DNA of 6,230 bases from DASPKW01 sp038244055. Lineage in GTDB: Bacteria; Planctomycetota; Phycisphaerae; Tepidisphaerales; Tepidisphaeraceae. The stretch is from positions 1 to 6,230 of the forward strand of contig JBBRTW010000435.1 of NCBI GenBank assembly GCA_038244055.1, in the 5' to 3' direction. Positions 1 through 5,702 of the stretch are shown in pieces. Position 1 is the first letter of the stretch, and the number at the start of each line of letters is the position of its first letter. Below the pieces are notes generated by a model. It was given only the letters and a program-made list of their open reading frames with translations, did not search any database and was not told where the DNA came from. The position numbers and the translations under genes were made by a program.

Positions 1-808
1 CGTGGACACGGGCGTCCTGCTGGATTTTCTTGATCTGCTCCACCGCCGTGTCGAGCGCGGCGGCCATCGCCTCATGCATTAGCGCAGGCTCGTGTCCCTC
101 GACGAAGTAAGGCGTCCACCCATAACCGCGGAGTAACTTTTCCAATTCCTCGCGTGTGATGCGGGCGAGGACGGTCGGATTGGCGATCTGGTAGCCGTTG
201 AGATGCAGGATCGGCAGCACCGCGCCGTCGGTGGCCGGGTCGAGAAACTTGTTGGAATGCCACGCCGTGGCCAGCGGTCCGGTTTCCGCCTCGCCGTCGC
301 CGACGACGCAGGCGACGACGAGATCGGGATTGTCGAACACCGCCCCGAACGAATGGCTGAGCGAATAGCCCAACTCGCCGCCCTCGTGGATCGAGCCAGG
401 CGTTTCCGGCGAGGCGTGGCTGGGAATGCCTCCGGGAAACGAAAATTGAAGAAAGAGTTTTTGTAGCCCGGCTTCATCCTGACTGACGTCTGGGTAGATC
501 TCACTGTAAGTGCCCTCGAGGTAGGTGTTGCCCACGACGGCCGGGCCGCCGTGCCCGGGGCCGGAGACGTAAATCATGTCCAGGTCGTTCTTCTTGATGA
601 CCCGGTTCAAGTGGACGTAGATGAAGTTCTGCCCCGGCGTCGTCCCCCAATGGCCGAGCAGCATGTGCTTCACATCCGCGAGAGTCAGCGGCCGCTTCAG
701 CAGCGGATTATCGAAAAGATAAATCTGCCCAACGGACAGGTAGTTTGCCGCGCGCCAGTAGGCGTCCATCTGGTGGAGGAGTTCCGAATTCAGAGTTCTT
801 GTATTCAT
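1..808 (-). CDS. xpk: Phosphoketolase (xylulose-5-phosphate/fructose-6-phosphate), N-terminal part; 3' end outside the window
   Basis: Phosphoketolase is a cytoplasmic thiamine-diphosphate enzyme that splits xylulose-5-phosphate (often also fructose-6-phosphate) with phosphate into acetyl-phosphate plus glyceraldehyde-3-phosphate or erythrose-4-phosphate. The first 269 residues are visible, about a third of the usual ~800. The reading frame is open from the ATG at 808 to the window edge. Family hallmarks are GHWGTTPGQNF (residues 51-61, His53), SGPGHGG (82-88, His86), the SHASPETPGS loop (130-139, His131), the ThDP/Mg motif GDGEAETGP (170-178) with Asn204 in HLNGYQIANP (202-211), and WHSNKFL (183-189). 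These histidines match those known to be essential in bifidobacterial Xfp. The start is supported by AAAAGGAA at 816-823. The gene begins 17 bp after a membrane-protein remnant. No frameshift or missing key residue is seen. Substrate preference cannot be told from this part. Confidence 0.95.
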   Translation of the reverse strand, partial: MNTRTLNSELLHQMDAYWRAANYLSVGQIYLFDNPLLKRPLTLADVKHMLLGHWGTTPGQNFIYVHLNRVIKKNDLDMIYVSGPGHGGPAVVGNTYLEGTYSEIYPDVSQDEAGLQKLFLQFSFPGGIPSHASPETPGSIHEGGELGYSLSHSFGAVFDNPDLVVACVVGDGEAETGPLATAWHSNKFLDPATDGAVLPILHLNGYQIANPTVLARITREELEKLLRGYGWTPYFVEGHEPALMHEAMAAALDTAVEQIKKIQQDARVH

Positions 809-815
809 GTTTTGA

Positions 816-823
816 TTCCTTTT
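816..823 (-). promoter_or_regulatory. Shine-Dalgarno of xpk
   Basis: Read on the minus strand this is AAAAGGAA, whose AAGGA core lies 8 nt before the ATG at 808. It supports that ATG as the phosphoketolase start. It overlaps no coding sequence, because the upstream membrane-protein frame stops at 826. Confidence 0.6.
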
Positions 824-825
824 GA

Positions 826-1065
826 TCAGTGCGCCGTAATTGTTTCTGCATGAAGCGAACGTCCTTCTGCCTGAGCGGCGCACAGGCAGGCGCCGAAGAT
901 GAAAATGCATCCGGAAAGGTAAATCCACGTCAGCAGTGCCACGATCACGCAGAACGCCCCATAGACCGCTGATGTTTTCATCGTCTGTGAGACTGACGCG
1001 CGAACCGCACCCCGGTTTGCCGCCGCGCTTTCATGCGGACCCCAGTTTGCTGTAAGCCATTCCAT
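826..1065 (-). pseudogene. C-terminal remnant of a YihY/BrkB-family (UPF0761) inner-membrane protein
   Basis: The frame encodes up to 79 residues. Residues about 31-62 form one strong hydrophobic segment containing SAVYGAF, ALLTWIYLSG and IFIFGA. This resembles the last transmembrane helix of YihY/BrkB proteins, whose consensus is roughly a YGS(F/L) segment, LLWLYLS and a LLGAE end. Family members are usually near 280-300 residues with six helices, so only the tail remains. The frame is closed upstream by an in-frame TGA within 1066-1075, and nfnB ends at 1097, so no room exists for the rest of the gene. Residues 1-25 do not look like the family and may be read-through of junction sequence. 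I infer a deletion remnant. A short expressed single-helix membrane protein is a less likely alternative, since no clear ribosome binding site precedes the ATG at 1065. Confidence 0.55.
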
Positions 1066-1096
1066 GACTCTTCACCATCCAGCTTGTCTTTTTCGT

Positions 1097-2524
1097 CTAA
1101 TTCAAAACCTGGAGAGTATTTTTCAGATATTCGTTGATTGCCTGCGCGGCCAGCTTGCCGTCGCCCATGGCCAGAATGACCGTGGCGCCGCCGCGGACGA
1201 TGTCGCCGCCGGCAAAGACCCCTTCAATACTGGTCAGGCAGCTTTCGTCAGCCTGCACGTTGCCCTTGGGGTTCAGTTTCAGGTCGGGCGCGGAGGCTGT
1301 CAGCAGCGGGTTGGCCCGCGTGCCGACGGCGTTGATGATCACATCGGCCGGAATGTCGAACAGTTCACCTGCCACCGGCACCGGCGTGCGGCGGCCCGAG
1401 TCGTCCGCTTCGCCCAGTTCCATGCGCTGGCAGGAGAGGGACGAGACCCAGCCTTTGTCATCGCCGACAATGGCCAGCGGTTCGGTCAGCATCAGGAACT
1501 CCACACCTTCCTCCTTGGCGTGCTTAATCTCCTCCAGGCGGGCCGGCATTTCCGCCTCGCTGCGGCGGTAGATGATCATGGCCCGCTCCGCGCCCAGGCG
1601 GCGGGCGGTGCGGACACAGTCCATGGCGGTGTTGCCGCCGCCGATAACCGCCACGTTTTTGCCCTGGATCACCGGGGTGGTGGCGTCGCTGTTGCGGCCG
1701 GCTCCCATCAGGTTGACCCTGGTCAGGTATTCATTGGCCGCATAGACCCCTTTCAGGTTCTCTCCGGCGATCTTGAGCATGGTCGGAAGGCCGGCGCCGT
1801 TGGCGATGAAGATGGCGTCGCACTCCTTTTGCAGCTGCGGCAGGGTCAGGGTCTTGCCGATGATGACGTTGAACTCGATCTCCACGCCGATGGCCCGCAG
1901 GCGGTTGACCTCCGCGTCGACGATCGCCTTGGGCAGGCGGAATTCGGGGATGCCGTAGCGCAGAACGCCGCCGCTGTCGTGCAGGGCTTCGAAGATGGTA
2001 ACCTTGTGGCCGGCCCGGGCCAGTTCTCCGGCAGCGGTCAGTCCGGCCGGGCCGCAGCCCACCACTACGACCTTCTTGCCGCTGGAGGGAGGCAGAACCT
2101 CCGCCCCCAGTTGGTCGGCATGCTCCATGGCCCAGTCGGCAACGAAGCGTTCCAGGTAGCCGATGGCCACCGCATCGTCCTTGATGCCGCGCACGCACTT
2201 TTCCTCGCACTGGGTTTCCTGGGGGCAGACCCGGCCGCAGACGGCAGGCAGGGCATTGTCGTGCTGGAGAATCCCGGCAGCTCCTTGCAGGTCGTGGGCG
2301 GCCAGCTTTTCGATGAATGCCGGGATGGAGACACCTACCGGGCAGCCCTCCACACAGGGGCGATTTTTGCACAGGAGGCAGCGCTGAGCCTCGCGCAGCG
2401 CGTCTTCCAGAGTCAGGCCGCTGTTGACCTCATCAAAATTCCTGCTGCGTGTAACAGCATCCAGTTCGGGCATATGGACCCGCTTAATGGCGAGCCGTTC
2501 TTTCATGCTGATCGGGGTGGTCAT
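1097..2524 (-). CDS. nfnB: NADH-dependent reduced ferredoxin:NADP+ oxidoreductase, large subunit NfnB (SudA, GltD-like)
   Basis: This is the large subunit of the soluble flavin-based electron-bifurcating transhydrogenase that couples NADPH to NADH and ferredoxin; it carries the bifurcating FAD and NADP(H) site. The chosen start gives 475 residues, close to known NfnB/SudA (about 470). An N-terminal GltD-like domain holds two cysteine sets: C49, C52, C57, C61 and C96, C100, C106, C110. Glu103 in CPQETQC lies where T. maritima NfnB uses a glutamate as iron-sulfur ligand. GCGPAG (156-161) is the FAD dinucleotide fold, GGGNTAMD (295-302) with YRRS (319-322) is the NADP fold, and AGGD (438-441) completes the FAD site. 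The ATG at 2524 overlaps the nfnA stop as ATGA; an in-frame ATG at 2551 is possible but would overlap nfnA by 31 bp. The alternative, glutamate synthase small subunit, is disfavoured by the adjacent NfnA and the absence of a large GOGAT subunit in the window. Confidence 0.93.
   Translation of the reverse strand: MTTPISMKERLAIKRVHMPELDAVTRSRNFDEVNSGLTLEDALREAQRCLLCKNRPCVEGCPVGVSIPAFIEKLAAHDLQGAAGILQHDNALPAVCGRVCPQETQCEEKCVRGIKDDAVAIGYLERFVADWAMEHADQLGAEVLPPSSGKKVVVVGCGPAGLTAAGELARAGHKVTIFEALHDSGGVLRYGIPEFRLPKAIVDAEVNRLRAIGVEIEFNVIIGKTLTLPQLQKECDAIFIANGAGLPTMLKIAGENLKGVYAANEYLTRVNLMGAGRNSDATTPVIQGKNVAVIGGGNTAMDCVRTARRLGAERAMIIYRRSEAEMPARLEEIKHAKEEGVEFLMLTEPLAIVGDDKGWVSSLSCQRMELGEADDSGRRTPVPVAGELFDIPADVIINAVGTRANPLLTASAPDLKLNPKGNVQADESCLTSIEGVFAGGDIVRGGATVILAMGDGKLAAQAINEYLKNTLQVLN
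2521..2524 (-). promoter_or_regulatory. ATGA stop/start overlap coupling nfnA to nfnB
   Basis: On the minus strand the four bases read ATGA: the TGA ends nfnA and the ATG begins nfnB. An AGG lies 8 nt upstream of this ATG, inside the 3' end of nfnA. Such overlaps usually mean translational coupling and equal output of the two subunits, as expected for a heterodimer. Confidence 0.7.
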
Positions 2525-3345
2525 GGCTGCACCTGCGCTTTCAGGCGACACTCATGCTCGCGATAGGTTGAGAGACGGTCGAAGAGATTGTCAAAGTCCA
2601 CCTTGTGTCCGTCGAATTCCGGACCGTCCACGCAGGCAAAGCGTGTTTCGCCGCCCACCATCACGCGGCAGCCGCCGCACATGCCGGTGCCGTCGATCAT
2701 GATCGGGTTAAGGCTGACGGTGGTTTCGATCCCCCGGGGGCGGGTCAGTTCCGCTACGGCTTTCATCATCGGCACCGGACCGATGGCGAAGACCGCCTGG
2801 GGACAGGTGGCCGGATCGGCCATCATGTCGGCCAGCTCCGCGGTGACAAAACCCTTGCGCCCCATGCTGCCGTCTTCGGTGGTGATCAGAGTGCGGCTGG
2901 AAAAGGCTGACAATTCGTCCTTGAGGATGATCAGTGAAGCGGAGCGGCCGCCGATGATGGTTGTGACCTCGTTTCCCGCAGCGGCCAGGGCCTTGGCCAG
3001 CGGGTAGAGCACCGCCGTGCCGACGCCGCCGCCGACACAGGCGACCCGGCCCCATTTCCGGATGTGGGTCGGCATGCCCAGCGGACCGGCCACGTCACGC
3101 AGGAAACCGCCGGCCAAAATGTCTACGATGGTGCGGGTGGATGCGCCGATGGCCTGGATGAAGAGGGTGATGGTGCCGGCTGTTGGATCAGCGTCGCTGA
3201 TGGTCAGGGGGATGCGCTCTTCACCTTCGGCGGCGCGGATGATGACGAACTGACCTGGTTGGCGTGCATACGCCACGCGCGGAGCCTTGACCACCATGCG
3301 GTGGAGCGAGGGGGCCAGAATGTCATTGCTCAGAATCTCGAACAT
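2521..3345 (-). CDS. nfnA: NADH-dependent reduced ferredoxin:NADP+ oxidoreductase, small subunit NfnA (SudB; dihydroorotate dehydrogenase electron-transfer-subunit-like)
   Basis: NfnA is the NAD(H)-binding partner of NfnB and contains FAD and a [2Fe-2S] cluster. The 274 residues resemble the ferredoxin-NADP reductase/PyrK family. Residues 1-95 form the FAD barrel, with PGQFV (30-34) and RIPLTISD (44-51). Residues about 99-240 form the NAD-binding part, with ACVGGGVGTA (102-111), IGGR (131-134) and AIGPVPMM (187-194). The C-terminal cluster motif is DGTGMCGGC (218-226) with Cys238 in FACVDGPEFDG. Asp218, Cys223, Cys226 and Cys238 fit the Asp-Cys3 ligand set reported for Pyrococcus SudB. The start at 3345 is preferred because the family-like sequence begins there and GAGG precedes it by 7 nt. 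An in-frame ATG at 3429 would add 28 residues with no family resemblance. PyrK is a less likely identity given the adjacent nfnB. Confidence 0.92.
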   Translation of the reverse strand: MFEILSNDILAPSLHRMVVKAPRVAYARQPGQFVIIRAAEGEERIPLTISDADPTAGTITLFIQAIGASTRTIVDILAGGFLRDVAGPLGMPTHIRKWGRVACVGGGVGTAVLYPLAKALAAAGNEVTTIIGGRSASLIILKDELSAFSSRTLITTEDGSMGRKGFVTAELADMMADPATCPQAVFAIGPVPMMKAVAELTRPRGIETTVSLNPIMIDGTGMCGGCRVMVGGETRFACVDGPEFDGHKVDFDNLFDRLSTYREHECRLKAQVQP

Positions 3346-3350
3346 GTGAT

Positions 3351-3356
3351 GACCTC
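3351..3356 (-). promoter_or_regulatory. Shine-Dalgarno deciding the nfnA start
   Basis: The minus strand reads GAGGTC here, with the GAGG core 7 nt before the ATG at 3345. It supports that start over the in-frame ATG at 3429. The latter also has a purine-rich GAGGAAAA before it, so the choice rests mainly on where resemblance to NfnA begins. Confidence 0.6.
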
Positions 3357-3454
3357 GTGTGTTGGTGTGCTGTTTCGTTGAATCCACTGTTATACCAATC
3401 GCTGCGTCAACATAATCATCTGCAGTCATTTTTCCTCACAATCCTTCTCAAACT

Positions 3455-3658
3455 TCAAGCGACCTGTTTCACACCCATTGATAGCCAGCCTCCGCCAAAA
3501 CCCGCTCGCTGCAAACCTTTGACGATGTATGGGCAGTTCCGCATCAATCGCCATAACAAGCCGGTACGGTAGTTTTCGATCATCAAAATAATCGGTCCCT
3601 GATTGAGCCCGTAATGCCACGGCGATACCCAGCTTGAATTTCCGGATCCGATGCTCTT
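3455..3658 (-). pseudogene. C-terminal remnant of a glucoamylase-like (PF10091-type) protein
   Basis: From 3631 down to the TGA at 3455 the minus strand encodes 58 residues that read like the end of a glucoamylase-family protein: WVSPWHYGLNQGP, then LMIENYRTGLLWRLMR, then NCPYIVKGLQRAGFGGGWL. The pattern of a GxNQGP segment, MIENYR and GLLWRLM is typical of the C-terminal helical part of PF10091 proteins, recalled from memory and not searched. The frame is cut upstream by an in-frame TGA at 3661-3659 and has no plausible start codon or ribosome binding site, so the catalytic body is absent. A competing 90-codon frame overlaps it (3698-3426, TTG start) but shows no recognisable family. I infer a broken gene left beside nfnA. 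The parent would have acted on alpha- or beta-glucans, fitting the phosphorylase fragment and pgm upstream. Confidence 0.55.
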
Positions 3659-3694
3659 TCAGTTCGCGTGCTTCGTTGCTGTCCACGGCGATCT

Positions 3695-3796
3695 TCAATC
3701 CGTACTTTGGGCAAGCTCGGCGAGGGAATCGAATCCCTCGACGTTTGTCTGCAACATACTGTAGATCGGCTTATTGATAGATGATAATTTATCCAT
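3695..3796 (-). pseudogene. Truncated 5' end of an alpha-glucan (glycogen) phosphorylase-like gene, 33 codons
   Basis: Nineteen bases past the pgm stop, GGAGA at 3801-3805 precedes an ATG at 3796. The frame runs 33 codons to a TGA at 3697-3695. The segment VEGFDSLAELA (residues 19-29) closely resembles the N-terminus of GT35 alpha-glucan family phosphorylases, where a GFDxLAELA stretch leads into an RWSWNH motif. Here the resemblance ends at LAELA and is followed by QSTD and a stop. Intact family members exceed 700 residues, so nearly the whole gene is missing. The close spacing to pgm and good ribosome binding site suggest it was once the next operon gene, supplying glucose-1-phosphate to Pgm. 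Identification rests on a short match recalled from memory, so an unrelated small peptide is possible. Confidence 0.5.
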
Positions 3797-3814
3797 ATAT
3801 TCTCCGATTTTATT

Positions 3815-5470
3815 TTACCGCTGTGGCACAGCAGCTAATGCATCGTTGACGATCGTCTGCGCTTCCGCCTGGATGCAGCGCAGATGGTCCTCTCCCCGGA
3901 AGCTCTCTGCATAGATTTTGTAAATACTCTCGGTCCCTGAAGGTCGCGCTGCGAACCATCCGCTCTTTGCAATGACTTTCAGTCCACCGATGGGCTCGTT
4001 GTTGCCCGGTGCATGGGAAAAAATGGTTTCGATCTTCTCTCCGGCCAGATCGGCGGTTTTAACCTGGTTCGGCGAGAGTCTTTTCAGCGCATCTTTCTGC
4101 TCCGGCGTGGCAGGCGCCTCGAGCCGGTCGTAAATAGGCTCGCCGAAATCGCTTGTGAGCTCATGGTAGATCTCACCGGGGTCGCGGCCCATCCGCGCGG
4201 TGATCTCCGCTGCAAGCAGGGCAGGGATAATCCCGTCCTTGTCCGTCGTCCAGACGCTGCCGTCAAGACGGAGGAAAGATGCACCAGCGCTCTCTTCGCC
4301 GCCGAATCCAAGTGAACCATCGAACAGACCGTCAACAAACCACTTGAAGCCGACCGGCACCTCGTTGAGTTTGCGGCCGAGCTTCGCTGCCACCAGATCG
4401 ATCATCCGGCTGCTCACCACCGTCTTGCCGACCGCCGCGTCCGTACTCCAGAGCGGCCTGTGCTGGAAGAGATAGGAGATGGCGACCGCCAGGTAATGGT
4501 TGGGAGGGAGCAGCCCCGAGCTCCTGGTGACTATCCCGTGCCGGTCGGCATCGGTGTCGCAGGCGAAGGAGATGTCGAAGCGCTCTTTCATGCCTATCAG
4601 CCGCTGCATCGCGTGGGGGGACGACGGGTCCATGCGGATTTTGCCGTCCCAGTCGACCGTCATGAAGCGGAAGGTCGGATCGACCTCCTCATTGACGACT
4701 GTCAGGTCCAGGCCGTAGCGGTCAGCGATCTTTCCCAGGTAGTGGACGGCCGCCCCGCCGAGCGGATCCGCTCCCATGGTGACCCGCGCACTGCGGATAA
4801 TGTCCATGTCGATCACGCTGTCGAGGTCAGCTACGTATGTGTCGAGGTAATTGTGCCGATGTGTTGTGGAGGCCCGCAGCGCCCTTGAGAAGGAGACCCT
4901 CTTCACTCCTTTAAGGCCGCTGGTCAGGAACTCATTTGCCCGTGCTTCGATCCAATCGGTAACGGCCGGTTCCGCCGGACCGCCGGTCGGAGGATTGTAC
5001 TTGAAGCCGCCATTGTCCGGAGGATTGTGCGAGGGGGTGACCACGATGCCGTCGGCAAGTCCTTTCGTACGGCCGCGGTTGTAAGTAAGAATGGCATGGG
5101 ATACGGCCGGGGTCGGAGTGTACTCAAATCCCTCGGCGATCATGACGTCCACGCCATTGGCAGCCAGCACCTCAAGCGCGCTGGCAAAGGCCGGTTCCGA
5201 AAGCGCGTGGGTATCGCAGCCGAGGAAGAGGGGACCGTTGATCCCCCGACTGGCGCGGTACAAGCATATGGACTGAGTGATGGCAAGGATGTGCCACTCG
5301 TTGAATGACTTCTCAAGGGAGGAGCCGCGATGTCCCGAGGTGCCGAATGCGACCCGCTCGCCAGGCACCGAAGAGTCGGGTTGCTCGGTGTAGTAGGCGG
5401 TGATTAGCCGCGGGACATTGACAAGGAGCGAAGAGGGGGCGGGTTTCCCCGCCAGTGGGCTGATCTTCAT
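3815..5470 (-). CDS. pgm: Phosphoglucomutase, alpha-D-glucose-specific
   Basis: Pgm interconverts glucose-1-phosphate and glucose-6-phosphate in the cytoplasm, linking glycogen or UDP-glucose metabolism with the hexose-phosphate pool. The 551 residues match the E. coli-type enzyme (546). Domains appear in order: FGTSGHRGS (42-50) near the substrate site; the phosphoserine loop VTPSHNPPDNGG (144-155) with catalytic Ser147; the metal-binding loop CDTDADRHG (304-312) with Asp305, Asp307 and Asp309; the sugar-binding loop GGEESAG (390-396); and the phosphate-binding ARPSGTES loop (508-515). All key residues are present and the frame is uninterrupted. The ATG at 5470 has a strong GAGGAG site at 5478-5483. 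The gene lies downstream of zwf across a 232-bp gap that holds a repeat-like element, so it may have its own promoter. Phosphomannomutase is unlikely given the length and the E. coli Pgm-like motifs. Confidence 0.96.
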   Translation of the reverse strand: MKISPLAGKPAPSSLLVNVPRLITAYYTEQPDSSVPGERVAFGTSGHRGSSLEKSFNEWHILAITQSICLYRASRGINGPLFLGCDTHALSEPAFASALEVLAANGVDVMIAEGFEYTPTPAVSHAILTYNRGRTKGLADGIVVTPSHNPPDNGGFKYNPPTGGPAEPAVTDWIEARANEFLTSGLKGVKRVSFSRALRASTTHRHNYLDTYVADLDSVIDMDIIRSARVTMGADPLGGAAVHYLGKIADRYGLDLTVVNEEVDPTFRFMTVDWDGKIRMDPSSPHAMQRLIGMKERFDISFACDTDADRHGIVTRSSGLLPPNHYLAVAISYLFQHRPLWSTDAAVGKTVVSSRMIDLVAAKLGRKLNEVPVGFKWFVDGLFDGSLGFGGEESAGASFLRLDGSVWTTDKDGIIPALLAAEITARMGRDPGEIYHELTSDFGEPIYDRLEAPATPEQKDALKRLSPNQVKTADLAGEKIETIFSHAPGNNEPIGGLKVIAKSGWFAARPSGTESIYKIYAESFRGEDHLRCIQAEAQTIVNDALAAVPQR

Positions 5471-5477
5471 GGCTGTT

Positions 5478-5483
5478 CTCCTC
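5478..5483 (-). promoter_or_regulatory. Shine-Dalgarno of pgm
   Basis: The minus strand reads GAGGAG, ending 7 nt before the ATG at 5470. It is the strongest ribosome binding site in the window and fixes the pgm start. Confidence 0.75.
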
Positions 5484-5508
5484 AGACCTAGGAGCGTTCA
5501 TCTTATTT

Positions 5509-5625
5509 CAATTCTAAATCAAAGCGTCTTCTTAGTTGGCTCGTCTTCGGTTCCTCAACATACTGTTTGTATGCCTTTGTCGCCTCACTCCTCGCCGCCT
5601 TGAATCCATCTTTGATTTGGAATTG
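5509..5625. repeat. MITE-like element with 16-bp terminal inverted repeats
   Basis: The left arm CAATTCTAAATCAAAG (5509-5524) is the reverse complement of the right arm CTTTGATTTGGAATTG (5610-5625) at 15 of 16 positions. They enclose 85 bp. Inside are a small hairpin CATAC-TGTTT-GTATG (5559-5573) and a purine/pyrimidine-asymmetric stretch around 5581-5597. No transposase or sizeable reading frame is present. The size, A+T-rich arms and intergenic position fit a non-autonomous mobile element or dispersed structured repeat. Copy number elsewhere cannot be judged from one window. It could also act as an RNA structure in the pgm 5' leader. Confidence 0.6.
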
Positions 5626-5642
5626 GTATTACAGTAGCGTTG

Positions 5643-5671
5643 AATGCGCGCATTGCACGAGTTGTAGTGCA
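5643..5671. repeat. Palindrome and short hairpin downstream of zwf
   Basis: AATGCGCGCATT (5643-5654) is a perfect 12-bp palindrome. It is followed by the hairpin TGCAC-GAGTTGTA-GTGCA (5654-5671). They lie about 30-60 bp past the zwf stop. A transcript-end or mRNA-stability structure is possible, but there is no T-run on the minus strand, so I do not call a terminator. Confidence 0.3.
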
Positions 5672-5702
5672 TGCAGATTATTTCACCGTATCAGGCCGCA
5701 TG

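Larger units (their letters stand above)
3346..3814. other. Rearranged region between pgm and nfnA without an intact gene
   Basis: These 469 bp carry the phosphorylase-like 5' fragment, then about 35 bp of unassigned sequence (3659-3694), then the glucoamylase-like 3' fragment, then about 110 bp leading to nfnA. The last part includes GATTGGTATAAC (minus strand, near 3390-3400), which contains a TATAAC that could serve as a -10 box, but no well-spaced -35 accompanies it. I cannot place an nfnA promoter with confidence. No terminator hairpin with a T-run is visible. Confidence 0.6.

Noticed and set aside
79..504. A 141-codon minus-strand frame in the phosphoketolase region
   Set aside because: The phosphoketolase frame from 808 to 1 is uninterrupted and carries all the family motifs; this is a shifted shadow.
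1066..1096. Possible terminator between nfnB and the BrkB-like remnant
   Set aside because: The 31 bp show no stem-loop followed by a T-run on the minus strand.
1731..2372. A 213-codon minus-strand frame within nfnB
   Set aside because: It is an out-of-frame shadow of nfnB, rich in Arg, Pro and Gly, with no domain signal.
1064..2566. A 500-codon open frame on the plus strand
   Set aside because: It lies fully antisense to nfnB, whose cofactor motifs and length are clear. The product has no recognisable domain and is a by-product of high-GC codon bias.
3426..3698. A 90-codon minus-strand frame starting at TTG
   Set aside because: It has no recognised family and no convincing start, and its 3' two-thirds overlaps the frame that reads as the glucoamylase tail. 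It is better seen as a shadow of remnant sequence, though residues 1-25 are unexplained.
3721..3740. Hairpin CGAGGGA-ATCGAA-TCCCTCG, resembling a tRNA T-arm (minus-strand GATTCGATTCC)
   Set aside because: The loop and closing pair do not fit a T-arm (A-C at the 53-61 position), and no acceptor, D or anticodon arms flank it. The bases coincide with codons for the phosphorylase-like GFDSLA motif.
4460..4888. A 142-codon plus-strand frame opposite pgm
   Set aside because: It is antisense to the conserved metal-binding region of pgm and has no ribosome binding site or family resemblance.
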